Positions 54,501-62,688 of a stretch of DNA of 64,000 bases are shown one piece after another. The DNA lies in assembly GCF_007197885.1 (NCBI RefSeq), contig NZ_VKKG01000006.1:287961-351960 (forward strand), given 5' to 3'. The position numbers and the translations under genes were made by a program. The notes under the pieces are model-generated. The model ran no database searches. It saw only the letters and a program-made list of their open reading frames with translations, and was not told the DNA's origin. The DNA comes from Tessaracoccus rhinocerotis (GTDB taxonomy: Bacteria; Actinomycetota; Actinomycetes; Propionibacteriales; Propionibacteriaceae). The number at the start of each line of letters is the position of its first letter. Positions within the stretch are counted from its first letter, which is position 1.

Positions 54501-55861
54501 CCTTCCGGCTGTTCGAGGGCGCGGGCCTCGACGGCGGCAGCGCCGTCCTCACGGCCGGCCAGCGCGCGGACGTGTACCTCTCCAACCACGAGTCGGGCTA
54601 CTACGACCTGACCGCGGACTGGGAGGGCACTGACCTGGAACTGCGCGTCAACGGCCGCACCGCCGCCATCTTCGCCGACGGCGAGTCCACGGTCACGGTC
54701 CATCTGCCGGAGGGCATCACTGAGGTGGAGCTCTTCTCCGCCCAGGGTGCGAATGTGTCTTCGCTCAGCACCGTGCGCAACGAGGCGGCTGACGCCAACA
54801 TCGTCCGCATCGAGGCCGAGGACCTGGACGTCGTGGAGCTGGGCGGCACCGCCCGGGTGGCGCAGTTCTCGTCGCAGCTCACCAATGGCACCAGTGCCTT
54901 TGTGCAAGGTCTGGGCATCACCGATGCCAACCCGGCCAACGAGGGCACGCTCACCATCCCGCGCCTTGCCGGCTTCGACGCCGCGGGCGAGTACGACGTC
55001 GTCATCCACTACTCGAACGACGACATCGAGGGCACGCACGACTACAACCCGCAGGTGGTTGACCTCGGGCTGCAGGCCAGCGAGGCAGGCACCGAGGGGT
55101 TGGCGGGGCGCACGACGTTCCGCTACACCTACGGCGCGCTCAACTTCTGGGAGGCGGTCATGCCGCTGACGTTGAGCACGGACGCGGGTGCCATCACCTT
55201 CGGCAACACCCGCTCGACGCTGTACATCGACGAGGGCACTGAGTGGGGCACGCATGACGACGTCATTCTGCCCGGCTACGCCATGGCGCCCGACGTAGAC
55301 TGGTTGGCGATCGCGCCGTTCGTGGTCGGTGGTGCACCCGCACCGGAGCCGGAGCCCTCGGAGCCGGAGGAGCCGTCGGAGCAGCCGAGTGTGGAGCCGT
55401 CGCCCACTGCGACGGTGACGGTCACGGCGCCCGCCAAGCCCGGTGACTTGTACTCGACGCCTGGCTTCCACAACGTGAACGGACGCTGGTGGTACACCGA
55501 GTGTGAGCCGTACTCGCAGACCATCCGCTGCACGACGGAGATCTGGGCCAGCAGCGTCAAGGTGGAGGCCGGTCGGTTCGTGCAGACGAACGGGTGGGTG
55601 TTCAACAACCTCACCTACCTGCCCTTCATGAAGCGCGCGCAGTGGGCGAACAACCCGCTGGGAGTGGCTGGTGAATGGACGGCGTCGGACGGGCGTCGTT
55701 GGAAGACGGAGTGCGACACGGCCCAGACGGGTCGGGACGGGTGCCGTTCCTGGGTGTGGTCCAGCATTGTGGCCAGCAGTCAGGGTGCTGACGGTGTCTG
55801 GTCGCACCGGGTGACGGAGGATTGGGTGTTCAACAACATCGTCCGCTTCAAGGTGAGCTGA
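51599..55861 (+). CDS. Secreted multidomain glycoside hydrolase (clan GH-A type) with LamG, CBM-like and new C-terminal domain
   Basis: 1,420 residues. Signal peptide about 1-35; LamG/concanavalin-like 44-268; Ig-like 270-349; TIM-barrel-type catalytic region about 353-694 with FIPFNE (acid/base Glu501) and NITEWG (nucleophile Glu625), a 124-residue spacing typical of clan A. Two carbohydrate-binding-like beta domains follow (about 808-955 and 1068-1240), then a Pro/Glu linker and a C-terminal 139-residue domain with four Cys. The GH family cannot be fixed by eye; GH39-like is possible. Its promoter is bracketed by O3/O4, so it is induced with the alpha-galactosidase/importer. SD AGAGAGG. Confidence 0.8.
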   Translation: MPFPTASSRARAAGVAALGLALVGPHLVHVPMAVAEESPDPLLLYTFEGDAAAATIVNEGTLGSAFDARVVAAESLPRGTGPTAELGASGRFPGGAQNTSQEGKPYLEIPKGLFDGMEAITVSTWINWNGANANQLPWAYIIGSDALPANNWGVYYQPNEGGQSKAVANSGSEVKAVANEPLASNTWVHLTSVADGESLSYYMNGSLVSKVAVPLDFTKLGEPDSTRSGLIGTVPWAPQWAALFGGEFDDFAVYGAALNAEQVSTLFTDYVGGIASVEDSVFEVSTPASVSPQLPVTASVVTESGFATEAPIAWDQVPPSELATPGNTFEVQGRISGWVEPLVARVTVEERPLQDVVVDFAQNTGAFRGGASGTLYGLGDEQSPTQAIVNGAAMTNVSQKPPYGTQHPGGDAFNIEDTFFDKHGKDLYVYTQDYYPDWPYNRGVRPGDDRNYLRTDGILTGEYTNDPNGVWDYLEVLEIVVDEVAREATNPEKYVFIPFNEVDLQWLNSDSLYDRYMHQGGQPDSYTPNGETDWEAAWNVITGTYAKHGLERPQIAGPGDAAWRGEANIKAFLDMAIETDTVPDIYVWHELRGYQWLPVRAGLFRQYAQELGLTGDEVPEVNITEWGASSDMSSPANLLRWFASFEAAKVDAQTAYWTASGTLSDNYAKVNAGNGGWWLFKWYGDLTGSDTVKVVTGEQNAIAAIDEDARRAQVIVGGLANGNDGGLRLTGLDTGVFGSAVDFEVRENLVSGTDGIAAAPRLVAAGNDVVLTDGQLQLRIPSRNDSSTYQVIITPASDADPEAALAQQSGRYLLEAEQGFLTDAQVRTPSGYRASNNRDVAGFAAVGSRADWTVDVAEAGRYRLQVLGATPGVVAQHALFVDDEFATTVTYGANAIKPSNVATVARGSAEVYVDLEAGEQTLSLRASQDGADLMPGAGEAGGVTLDRFELVRVGDAANTEELTYPASTFRLFEGAGLDGGSAVLTAGQRADVYLSNHESGYYDLTADWEGTDLELRVNGRTAAIFADGESTVTVHLPEGITEVELFSAQGANVSSLSTVRNEAADANIVRIEAEDLDVVELGGTARVAQFSSQLTNGTSAFVQGLGITDANPANEGTLTIPRLAGFDAAGEYDVVIHYSNDDIEGTHDYNPQVVDLGLQASEAGTEGLAGRTTFRYTYGALNFWEAVMPLTLSTDAGAITFGNTRSTLYIDEGTEWGTHDDVILPGYAMAPDVDWLAIAPFVVGGAPAPEPEPSEPEEPSEQPSVEPSPTATVTVTAPAKPGDLYSTPGFHNVNGRWWYTECEPYSQTIRCTTEIWASSVKVEAGRFVQTNGWVFNNLTYLPFMKRAQWANNPLGVAGEWTASDGRRWKTECDTAQTGRDGCRSWVWSSIVASSQGADGVWSHRVTEDWVFNNIVRFKVS

Positions 55862-55874
55862 CCCACCGGCACCT

Positions 55875-55912
55875 GAGCCTCGAAGGGCGCACGCCAGCGC
55901 CCTTCGAGGCTC
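55875..55912. terminator. Strong terminator hairpin
   Basis: GAGCCTCGAAGGGCGC pairs perfectly with GCGCCCTTCGAGGCTC (16 bp, 6-nt loop), 13 bp after the glycosidase stop. Confidence 0.8.
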
Positions 55913-55965
55913 ACCCATGCTCCGAAGGAAGCCGGGCTACTTCCCTACCGGCAATACTGGACCCC

Positions 55966-56508
55966 ATGGCACAGCAGTTCTCGGAGATCATCGACCGGCT
56001 CCAGAAGTTCATCGAGGCCCAGCACATCTACTTCGTGGCGACGGCGGCGAGCACGGGCCGGGTCAACGTCTCTCCGAAGGGCCTGGACTCGCTCCGGGTG
56101 CTGGGCCCCAACCGGGTGGTGTGGCTGAACGGCACGGGCAGTGGCAACGAGACCGCCGCTCACATCCTGGAGACCAACCGGATGACCATCATGTTCTGCT
56201 CGTTCGAGACCAAGCCGCTGATCCTGCGGCTCTACGGAACGGCCAAGGCCATCCACGTAGGCGAGCCGGGCTGGGATGAACTGCTGCCCCTGTTCCCGCC
56301 GATGAAGGGATCCCGCAACATCTTCGACGTCGAGGTCGACCTGGTGCAGACCTCCTGCGGTTTCGGTGTTCCGTTCATGGACTTCGTCGAGGACCGCGAC
56401 ACGATGGACAAGTGGTCACAGAAGAAGGGGGAGGGCGTGGTGGACTACCAGCAGGCGAACAACCACTTCAGCATCGACGGTTTCCCCACCGGCCTGCCCG
56501 TGGTTTGA
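55966..56508 (+). CDS. Pyridoxamine 5'-phosphate oxidase-fold (split barrel) protein
   Basis: 180 residues. HIYFVATAASTGRVNVSPKG, DSLRVLGPNRVVWLNGTGSGNETAAHI and TIMFCSFETKPLILRLYG define the PNPOx-like FMN/F420-binding split barrel. Substrate unknown. AATACT lies 7 nt before the ATG, and no SD is present. The last codon abuts an erm relic on the other strand. Confidence 0.88.
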   Translation: MAQQFSEIIDRLQKFIEAQHIYFVATAASTGRVNVSPKGLDSLRVLGPNRVVWLNGTGSGNETAAHILETNRMTIMFCSFETKPLILRLYGTAKAIHVGEPGWDELLPLFPPMKGSRNIFDVEVDLVQTSCGFGVPFMDFVEDRDTMDKWSQKKGEGVVDYQQANNHFSIDGFPTGLPVV

Positions 56509-56601
56509 GGCTGCGACCAGTTCGGTGATGCGGTTGACGGTGGCGGTGTCGGTTAGGAAGTTCTGGCCGAGTTCATGTCGGCCGGGTCGGGTTGCGCGCA
56601 T
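56506..56601 (-). pseudogene. Truncated erm-type 23S rRNA adenine-N6 methyltransferase
   Basis: 32 codons read MRATRPGRHELGQNFLTD... to ELVAAS, the diagnostic Erm N-terminus (GQNFL; KsgA has GQHFL). The SAM-binding and catalytic parts are absent: the frame crashes into the 3' end of the neighbouring gene. SD AGGAG precedes the ATG at 7 nt. It is a deletion remnant. Confidence 0.7.
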
Positions 56602-56720
56602 GGGGGAGCTCCTGAGCCAAGAAGGGTGGGGAGCCGGACAGTGTGGAACCACCGCCCGGCGGGAGGCCGTGCGGCGCGAACGCGACACTGTTTCTGAGGA
56701 AGGGTTGCGGGTCCGCGCCG

Positions 56721-56762
56721 TCAGTGGCGGCGGGTCCGAACGAACATCATGCAGTTGCCCAT
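56721..56762 (-). CDS. Putative erm leader peptide (13 residues)
   Basis: MGNCMMFVRTRRH, then stop. It has TACGGT (56770-56775) 7 nt before its ATG and ends 119 bp before the erm relic start. Arg-Thr-Arg is a +X+ motif of the type that stalls macrolide-bound ribosomes. ACAGTGT/ACACTGT at 56638-56644/56685-56691 could pair between leader and erm start. Confidence 0.45.
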   Translation of the reverse strand: MGNCMMFVRTRRH

Positions 56763-56826
56763 GGACAAGACCGTATGCGCCGACGGCGTCGGAAGCCAAA
56801 CGCGCGGTTGGCTGGGGAGCCGCTGG

Positions 56827-57363
56827 TCAGCGTCGGATGGCCGCGTAGGTCTCGGCGAGCGCTCGGGCGGAGACGTCGACGAGTTCCTTCCAACCTAAGG
56901 ACTCCTCCGTGGCGGGGTCCGAGACGTGCTTGACCATCACCAGTTCCACGCCCAGCACCCGGCAGGCGTGGGCGATGGCGAACCCCTCCATGTCAACCAG
57001 CTGGCACCGCCCGATCAGTGCGTCCCGTTCCGGTCCGCCAGCGACGAACGAGTCCCCCGTGCCGAGAACCGGCCCGTCGCCGCTGAGCTCGATCCGCTCG
57101 TCGGGGGTGAGGCCGGCTGCGCGGAGGGCATCGGCGTTGAGGTCGCGGTTGATCACGGCGGACGGGCGCTGGATGCCGTGGATGCTTGGGTCGAGTGAAC
57201 CCACCGAGCCCAGGTTCACCACGCGCGTGGGCTGGTGCTCCAGGATTGCCCGCGTGGTGGCGACGGCGGCCTGCGCCATGCCGATCCCCGTCAGCACCAC
57301 GTTCACATCCGATGGGAGGTACTTGGCTTCCTGCCCTGCCGCGACGATCACGAGATCACTCAT
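56827..57363 (-). CDS. MTA/SAH nucleosidase-like phosphorylase
   Basis: 178 residues. It belongs to the PNP/UDP family: VVLTGIGMAQAAVATTRAI, VVNLGSVGSLDPSI, VDMEGFAIAHA with the ribose-binding MExxA, and HVSDPA with the catalytic Asp. Shorter than Pfs (about 230), so it is a divergent or minimal nucleosidase. TACCGT lies 7 nt before the ATG (leaderless). Divergent from mutT-like gene. Confidence 0.8.
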   Translation of the reverse strand: MSDLVIVAAGQEAKYLPSDVNVVLTGIGMAQAAVATTRAILEHQPTRVVNLGSVGSLDPSIHGIQRPSAVINRDLNADALRAAGLTPDERIELSGDGPVLGTGDSFVAGGPERDALIGRCQLVDMEGFAIAHACRVLGVELVMVKHVSDPATEESLGWKELVDVSARALAETYAAIRR

Positions 57364-57370
57364 GCCCGAA

Positions 57371-57429
57371 ACGGTAGCAATCGGGGCTCTGTGGATGTGT
57401 GCGACGTCATGAGCGCGGATGGCTACCGT
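57371..57429. promoter_or_regulatory. Divergent leaderless promoters
   Basis: TACCGT on the minus strand at 57371-57376 (7 nt before the nucleosidase ATG) and TACCGT on the plus strand at 57424-57429 (6 nt before the NUDIX GTG). The two hexamers are identical, in opposite orientation. Confidence 0.55.
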
Positions 57430-57435
57430 GGGGCT

Positions 57436-57831
57436 GTGAAGAAGTCGATCGTGGTCGTCGGTGCCGTCATCGTCCGGGACAACAAGGTCCTCTGCGCCCA
57501 GCGTGGAGCGGGTGGGGCGCTGGCGGGGATGTGGGAGTTCCCGGGCGGCAAGATCGAGCCGGGCGAGTCGCCGCGGGAGGCGTTGCAGCGGGAGATCGAC
57601 GAGGAACTGTTGTGTGAGGTGGTCGTCGGGCGTGAGGTGACCACCACCACGTATGAGTACGACTTCGGCATCGTGACGCTGACCACCTTCTACTGCGACC
57701 TGGTTGCTGGCACACCGCAGTTGACCGAGCACTCCGAGGTCCGGTGGGTTGACCCAGGTGATCTCGTGAGCCTGGACTGGGCCCCGGCGGACGTGCCGGC
57801 GGTGGAGTTGATCGCCGCAAGCCTGACGTAA
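57436..57831 (+). CDS. MutT-like NUDIX pyrophosphohydrolase
   Basis: 131 residues. NUDIX box GGKIEPGESPREALQREIDEEL plus MWEFPGG fit MutT/8-oxo-dGTPase. It protects DNA from oxidised dGTP. GTG start, leaderless. Confidence 0.9.
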   Translation: MKKSIVVVGAVIVRDNKVLCAQRGAGGALAGMWEFPGGKIEPGESPREALQREIDEELLCEVVVGREVTTTTYEYDFGIVTLTTFYCDLVAGTPQLTEHSEVRWVDPGDLVSLDWAPADVPAVELIAASLT

Positions 57832-57850
57832 TCCTGCCATCCTGGGCTAC

Positions 57851-60800
57851 GTGGGGAACATTAGGCAGCCAGAGGGTTTCTACGACGCGCTGATCACCCG
57901 AGCCTTGGCGCAGCGGATCAAGGAGTCGGGCTACGAGGTATCCGACTCCAAGATTGACACCGATGAATTGGCGGACCGACTATCAGAGCACTTCCGTACG
58001 GTCGTGGGTCAACGGTTGCGAGAGCTGAAGGAGAGGGACCGGCGTCCGTTGGTGGATGGCCTCCTCGCCGTCATCGGTGACGAGGGTGAGTTCATCGCCG
58101 ATGACGAACCGCGAGTTCTCCATTCCCTCCTTGCGGCTGCTGAGCCGGGAAGGCCACAGCGATACCTCAACCCGCCCGAGACGCCGCTCGCGGACCTGGC
58201 GCTTCTTACGAATGCCCAGGGTGAACCGTCGATGGGGCATGAGGTGGGTTCGGAACTGGGCTCCGCTGACCAGGTGGAACTCCTCTGCGCGTTCATCAAG
58301 TGGTACGGGATCCGGACCCTGGAGAAGCCGCTCCGTAGCTTGCGGGAGCGGGGCGTACCCCTACGCGTCATCACCAGCACCTACATGGGTGCAACGGAGC
58401 GCGTCGCACTCGACCGACTCATCGATGAGTTCGGGGCAGAAGTAAGGATCAGCTACGAGAACAAGCGCACGAGGTTGCATGCCAAGGCATGGAGGTTCGT
58501 ACGCAACACGGGGTTCGACACGGCATACGTCGGTTCCTCCAACCTATCCAGCGCGGCAATGCTCGACGGTGTTGAGTGGAATGTGCGCCTGACGTCGAGT
58601 GCCTCGCCAGACCTGCTGCGGAAGTTCGCCGCAACCTTTGACACCTACTGGAACGACCCGGCCTTTGAACCCTATGTTCCGGCTGACGGTGATCGCCTCG
58701 ACGCTGCCCTTGCCAGAGCCAGGGGAGGGGAACGGCAGACCACCGCTGATCTTGTTTCTGGACTGGAGGTCCAACCCTGGCCGCATCAGGAGCTGATTCT
58801 CGAGGCGCTGGACGTTGAGCGCTACGTCCATGACCGGCATCGCAATCTAGTGGTAGCAGCGACAGGAACGGGCAAGACAGTGGTCGCTGCCATCGACTAC
58901 AAACGACTGGGCGGATTCCTCGGTGAACGCCCGACCTTGCTATTCGTGGCGCACCGCAAAGAGATCCTCGAACAGTCGATGCGGACTTACCGCGAAGTAC
59001 TGGCCGACGGGGGCTTTGGCGAGTTGCTTGTCGGAGGATTCCGACCCACCCACTGGCAGCACGTCTTCGCGTCCGTTCAGTCCCTGAACCAAGATGTGCT
59101 GTCCTCGATCGATCCCAAGGGCTTTGACGTCGTGGTTATCGATGAGTTCCACCATGCCGAAGCTGCGAGCTACCGTCGCATCCTCGAGCACTTTGAACCG
59201 CGCGAACTCCTCGGCCTCACTGCAACGCCTGAGCGTGGCGACGGCGTAGACGTCCGCTCCTTCTTTGAGGGCCGATCAGCATATGAGCTCCGCCTTTGGG
59301 ATGCACTGAGCTCGGATCTGTTGAGCCCCTTCCACTACTTCGGGATCGCTGACACCACGGACTTGAGCGCGGTCCCTTTCGCGCGAGGCCGATACCAAGT
59401 GGGTGACCTTTCAGGCGTGTTCACGGGTAACGACGCCCGCTCACGCATCATCCTCCAGGAGCTCAAGAAGAAGGTTGGGGAGCCTCACCGGATGCGCGCG
59501 CTGGGCTTCTGCGTCGATGTGAAGCACGCCCAATACATGGCCGAAGTGTTCAAGAGCGCCGGGCTCCCCGCTCAGGCTGTCCACGGGGAGACGCCGGCCG
59601 CAGAACGCAAGCTGGCGGTAGAGCGGCTGAAACGCCGGGAGGTTGTGGCCCTGTTCACCGCGGATCTGTTCAACGAGGGGGTCGACATCCCTGATGTTGA
59701 CACGCTCCTGTTCCTGCGCCCGACCGAGAGTTCCACGATCTTCCTCCAGCAGTTGGGCAGGGGACTACGCCGGACCGCAGACAAGCCAGTCCTTACCGTC
59801 CTCGATTTTGTCGGGCACCATCGCAAGGAGTTCAACCTTGCACAGAGGTACCGTGCGGTCGTCGGAGGGTCCCGCAAGGCGCTGAAAGACCAGGTCGAGA
59901 GGGGCTTCCCGTACCTGCCGGCTGGCTCTCAGATCATCCTCGATGAGGTCACACAAAAGCAGGTGCTCGAGAACATCAGGTCTCAGATCGCAACTCGCTG
60001 GAAGCACTTCCTAGAGGAACTGAGGGCTGTTGGCGACGTGGATCTCAACTCGTTCCTCAGCCAGACCGACATCGAGTTGGCTGATCTCCTCCATAAGGGC
60101 TCCTTCACCCAGCTCCGCCGTGAGGCACACCTCAAGACTCACCCGGGAGGGGCGCATGAGAAGCACCTGCTGGGGAGGCTGAAGGCGCTGGCTCACGTCG
60201 ATGACGTGGACAGGCACAGCGCGTACCGAACTCTGTTGAGTGACACTGCCCCCAGGCGAGGCGAGTTGGATGAGGAGTGGGGAACCTGGGCCAGCATGCT
60301 CTTCTTCTCCCTCTGGCCGAATGGCGGGGGCTTCCAGAGTGTTGAGCAGGGACTAGAGGCCTTGCGAAGCGAGCGGGCGTTCCGGGCCGAGGCAACCCAA
60401 GTGCTCGATTGGGCGCTTGAACGAGCCGGGCACGTAGCGCGTCCTCTGGAGGGCCGTTTGGTGGAGACGCCGCTTCGGTCTCACGCTCGCTACACGCGAG
60501 AGGAACTGGCCGCGGCCTTGCAGTACGCCACGCTAAAACGGCCCCCAGCCAACCTTCGGGAGGGCGTGTTCTATGGGCAGGAGCTGAACGTCGACGCACT
60601 CTTGGTGACGCTGGTGAAGTCAGAGAAGCACTTCTCCCCGACGACGATGTACCGCGACTACGCCATCAACGCGACGCTGTTCCACTGGGAGTCTCAGTCC
60701 CGGACCTCCGTCGACTCGCCCACGGGGCAGCGCTACCTGAACCAGCGTACGAACGGTACCGAAGCGGTTCTATTCGTGCGCTCTACGGGCACTTGGGAGT

Positions 60801-60940
60801 TTGGAAAGGGTGCTCCGTACACGCTCCTTGGTGATGTCGACTTCGTTGATCACCGGGGGGAGAAACCGATCGCCATCACTTGGAGACTCCGGCGTCCGAT
60901 GCCGACCGAGATCCTGCAGGAGGCAAGTGCAGTGAGTTGA
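57851..60940 (+). CDS. PLD nuclease - SF2 helicase - DUF3427 protein (probable defence/restriction)
   Basis: 1,029 residues. N-terminal phospholipase-D-like nuclease with RLHAKAW (near 208-214, HxK) and GSSNLSSAA; DEAD/DEAH helicase with ATGTGKT (near 338), DEFHH (near 430), TATPERG (near 456) and QQLGRGLRR (near 632); C-terminal DUF3427 with FYGQELNVDALLVTLVKSEKHFSPTTMY. The domain is related to modified-base-binding (SRA/EVE-like) folds in some analyses. Lower GC and mixed codons compared with its neighbours suggest transfer. The GTG start lacks an SD. Confidence 0.85.
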   Translation: MGNIRQPEGFYDALITRALAQRIKESGYEVSDSKIDTDELADRLSEHFRTVVGQRLRELKERDRRPLVDGLLAVIGDEGEFIADDEPRVLHSLLAAAEPGRPQRYLNPPETPLADLALLTNAQGEPSMGHEVGSELGSADQVELLCAFIKWYGIRTLEKPLRSLRERGVPLRVITSTYMGATERVALDRLIDEFGAEVRISYENKRTRLHAKAWRFVRNTGFDTAYVGSSNLSSAAMLDGVEWNVRLTSSASPDLLRKFAATFDTYWNDPAFEPYVPADGDRLDAALARARGGERQTTADLVSGLEVQPWPHQELILEALDVERYVHDRHRNLVVAATGTGKTVVAAIDYKRLGGFLGERPTLLFVAHRKEILEQSMRTYREVLADGGFGELLVGGFRPTHWQHVFASVQSLNQDVLSSIDPKGFDVVVIDEFHHAEAASYRRILEHFEPRELLGLTATPERGDGVDVRSFFEGRSAYELRLWDALSSDLLSPFHYFGIADTTDLSAVPFARGRYQVGDLSGVFTGNDARSRIILQELKKKVGEPHRMRALGFCVDVKHAQYMAEVFKSAGLPAQAVHGETPAAERKLAVERLKRREVVALFTADLFNEGVDIPDVDTLLFLRPTESSTIFLQQLGRGLRRTADKPVLTVLDFVGHHRKEFNLAQRYRAVVGGSRKALKDQVERGFPYLPAGSQIILDEVTQKQVLENIRSQIATRWKHFLEELRAVGDVDLNSFLSQTDIELADLLHKGSFTQLRREAHLKTHPGGAHEKHLLGRLKALAHVDDVDRHSAYRTLLSDTAPRRGELDEEWGTWASMLFFSLWPNGGGFQSVEQGLEALRSERAFRAEATQVLDWALERAGHVARPLEGRLVETPLRSHARYTREELAAALQYATLKRPPANLREGVFYGQELNVDALLVTLVKSEKHFSPTTMYRDYAINATLFHWESQSRTSVDSPTGQRYLNQRTNGTEAVLFVRSTGTWEFGKGAPYTLLGDVDFVDHRGEKPIAITWRLRRPMPTEILQEASAVS

Positions 60941-60957
60941 GCGGGATGCGGGCCGCC

Positions 60958-61145
60958 TAGTACGGGAAAAAGGGCGTGCCGGAAAACAGCACCGTCTCCT
61001 GAGTTCACACCGTAGGCGGATTCCGGCGGGATTCACCGACATCGATGCTTGTCACGACGATTTGCGGGGTGTAGCTGGGGCACTGGCTAGAAGTGTGGAA
61101 CTCAGGTAGTACGGGAAAAAGGGCGTGCCGAAAACAGCACCGTCT
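60958..61145. repeat. 39-40-bp direct repeats flanking a 109-bp inverted-repeat insert
   Basis: TAGTACGGGAAAAAGGGCG... occurs at 60958-60997 and 61107-61145, identical but for one extra G. Between them CCTGAGTTCACAC (60998-61010) and GTGTGGAACTCAGG (61093-61106) are inverted ends of an insert with no gene. Possibly the remnant of a mobile element. Confidence 0.65.
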
Positions 61146-61231
61146 GAACGGCCTCCAGGTACGGCGTCTGGTGAGCCGGGTAGGGACATGGTCTGCGGGA
61201 GTGGAAAGACCTGCTGCCTACCCCGCAATCC
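61146..61231. repeat. 131-bp tandem repeat, copy 1, left part (split by the IS)
   Basis: Identical to 62734-62819. The right part continues at 62689-62733 beyond the IS and its target duplication. It contains GGGTAGG-gacat-GGTCT...AGACC-tgctg-CCTACCC, a symmetric hairpin. Confidence 0.8.
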
Positions 61232-62680
61232 GGCTCTTCCCATTTGAGAGTGGGACTGCGTTGGGCGGGTGAGTGGATGTAGGGAGCCTTGCCGCTGGGA
61301 GGATGTGAGTGTCTACGTCACTTCTCTCAACGAACAAGGCTCATGTCTGACGCTACCTCACCGATCCCTGTCGTGCCCGCGATCACCGCCGCGAACCTCG
61401 ACACGTTCGCCCGCGTTGACGTCCTCGGGTTGGAGGTCCAGGCGCAACAGGTGTGGCCCGACAAGACCATCTTGTTCTGCAAACCGACGCTGCCTGACAA
61501 CACCTGCCCGGACTGCGGCCGCCTGGGTGGCTGGCATGACACGTTCTCTCGTTGGTTCACCCACTTGCCGGTCGGGAGGGCCGCGACGAAGCTGCAGGTC
61601 TCGGCGCCACGGTATCGGTGCCGGAACTGCGGCAAAGTGTGGCGGCACCGGCTCCGGACAGTTGCGGAGCCGCGGTCGAAGCTGACTCGCTCAGCGGTGT
61701 GGTGGGCACTGCAGGAAGTGGTGCTGGACCATTCCTCGATCAGCGCCGTGGCCGCAGTGCTGCAGTCCGCCTGGGGCACCGTCCACGACGCCGTCACAGA
61801 GCTCGGCCAGCAGGTCCTGATTAACCACCCTGAACGGCTCGACGGGGTGAAGGTGATCGGGGTCGACGAGCACTGTTGGCGCCACACCCGCCACGGTGAC
61901 AAGTTCGTGACGGTGGTCATCGACCTCACTCCCATTAGGGACGATACCGGTAGATCACGCTTGCTGGACATGGTCGAGGGCCGATCCAAAGAGGTGTTCA
62001 AGTCCTGGCTCGAGGCGCAGACTCCTGAGTTCAGAGCGGGGGTGGAGATCGTCGCGATGGACGGGTTCACCGGTTACAAGTCCGCCACCGCCGAGGCCGT
62101 CCCTGACTCGACCACGGTAATGGATCCATTCCATGTTGTCGCTCTCGTCGGTGACAAACTGAACCAGACCCGGCAACGAGTCCAACGTGAACTCACCGGC
62201 GGCCGTGGCCGCAAAAACGATCCCCTCTACAAAGCCCGCCGGCTCCTCCACACCGGCATCGGTCTGCTCACATCACGGCAGAACATCCGTCTCGACGCCC
62301 TGTTCGCAGTCGAGGACCACGCCGAGGTTGAAGTCACCTGGGGTGTCTACCAGAACATCATCGCCGCCTACCGCGACAAGGACCGGGCGGCCGGTCGAGC
62401 AGCGCTTTCGAAGTTGATCGACTCGATCAAGGCCGGCGTCCCCAAGGGGCTGGCTGAACTCGCTCAGCTCGGCCGGACCCTGCACAAGCGTCGTGACGAC
62501 ATCCTGGCGTTCTTCGACCATCCCGGCACCAGCAACGGACCCACGGAAGCCATCAATGGCCGCCTCGAGCACCTCCGCGGCATCGCCCTCGGGTTCCGAA
62601 ACCTGACCAACTATAGGCTCAGGTCACTCCTCGAAGCAGGCGGATTCAGACCCCAACTCCACTCTCATCTGTGAAGAGCC
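61232..62680 (+). mobile_element. ISL3-family insertion sequence, complete
   Basis: 1,449 bp. Terminal inverted repeats of 22 bp (GGCTCTTC...GAGAGTGG) at 61232-61253 and 62659-62680 with about four mismatches. Perfect 8-bp target duplication CGCAATCC at 61224-61231 and 62681-62688, as expected for ISL3. One intact transposase gene. The intact structure and target duplication point to recent insertion. Confidence 0.9.
61343..62674 (+). CDS. ISL3-family transposase
   Basis: 443 residues. N-terminal zinc finger CPDCG...CRNCGKVW, HTH, then DDE: GVDEHCW (first Asp), VAMDGFTGY and TVMDPFHVV (second Asp) and NGPTEAINGRLEHLRG (Glu). Intact. It runs to 6 bp before the right IS end. Confidence 0.93.
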   Translation: MSDATSPIPVVPAITAANLDTFARVDVLGLEVQAQQVWPDKTILFCKPTLPDNTCPDCGRLGGWHDTFSRWFTHLPVGRAATKLQVSAPRYRCRNCGKVWRHRLRTVAEPRSKLTRSAVWWALQEVVLDHSSISAVAAVLQSAWGTVHDAVTELGQQVLINHPERLDGVKVIGVDEHCWRHTRHGDKFVTVVIDLTPIRDDTGRSRLLDMVEGRSKEVFKSWLEAQTPEFRAGVEIVAMDGFTGYKSATAEAVPDSTTVMDPFHVVALVGDKLNQTRQRVQRELTGGRGRKNDPLYKARRLLHTGIGLLTSRQNIRLDALFAVEDHAEVEVTWGVYQNIIAAYRDKDRAAGRAALSKLIDSIKAGVPKGLAELAQLGRTLHKRRDDILAFFDHPGTSNGPTEAINGRLEHLRGIALGFRNLTNYRLRSLLEAGGFRPQLHSHL

Positions 62681-62688
62681 CGCAATCC

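Noticed and set aside
56506..56601. Erm relic considered as a fragment of the housekeeping KsgA/RsmA
   Set aside because: It reads GQNFL (Erm type) rather than GQHFL (KsgA type) and is preceded by an inducible-type leader peptide.
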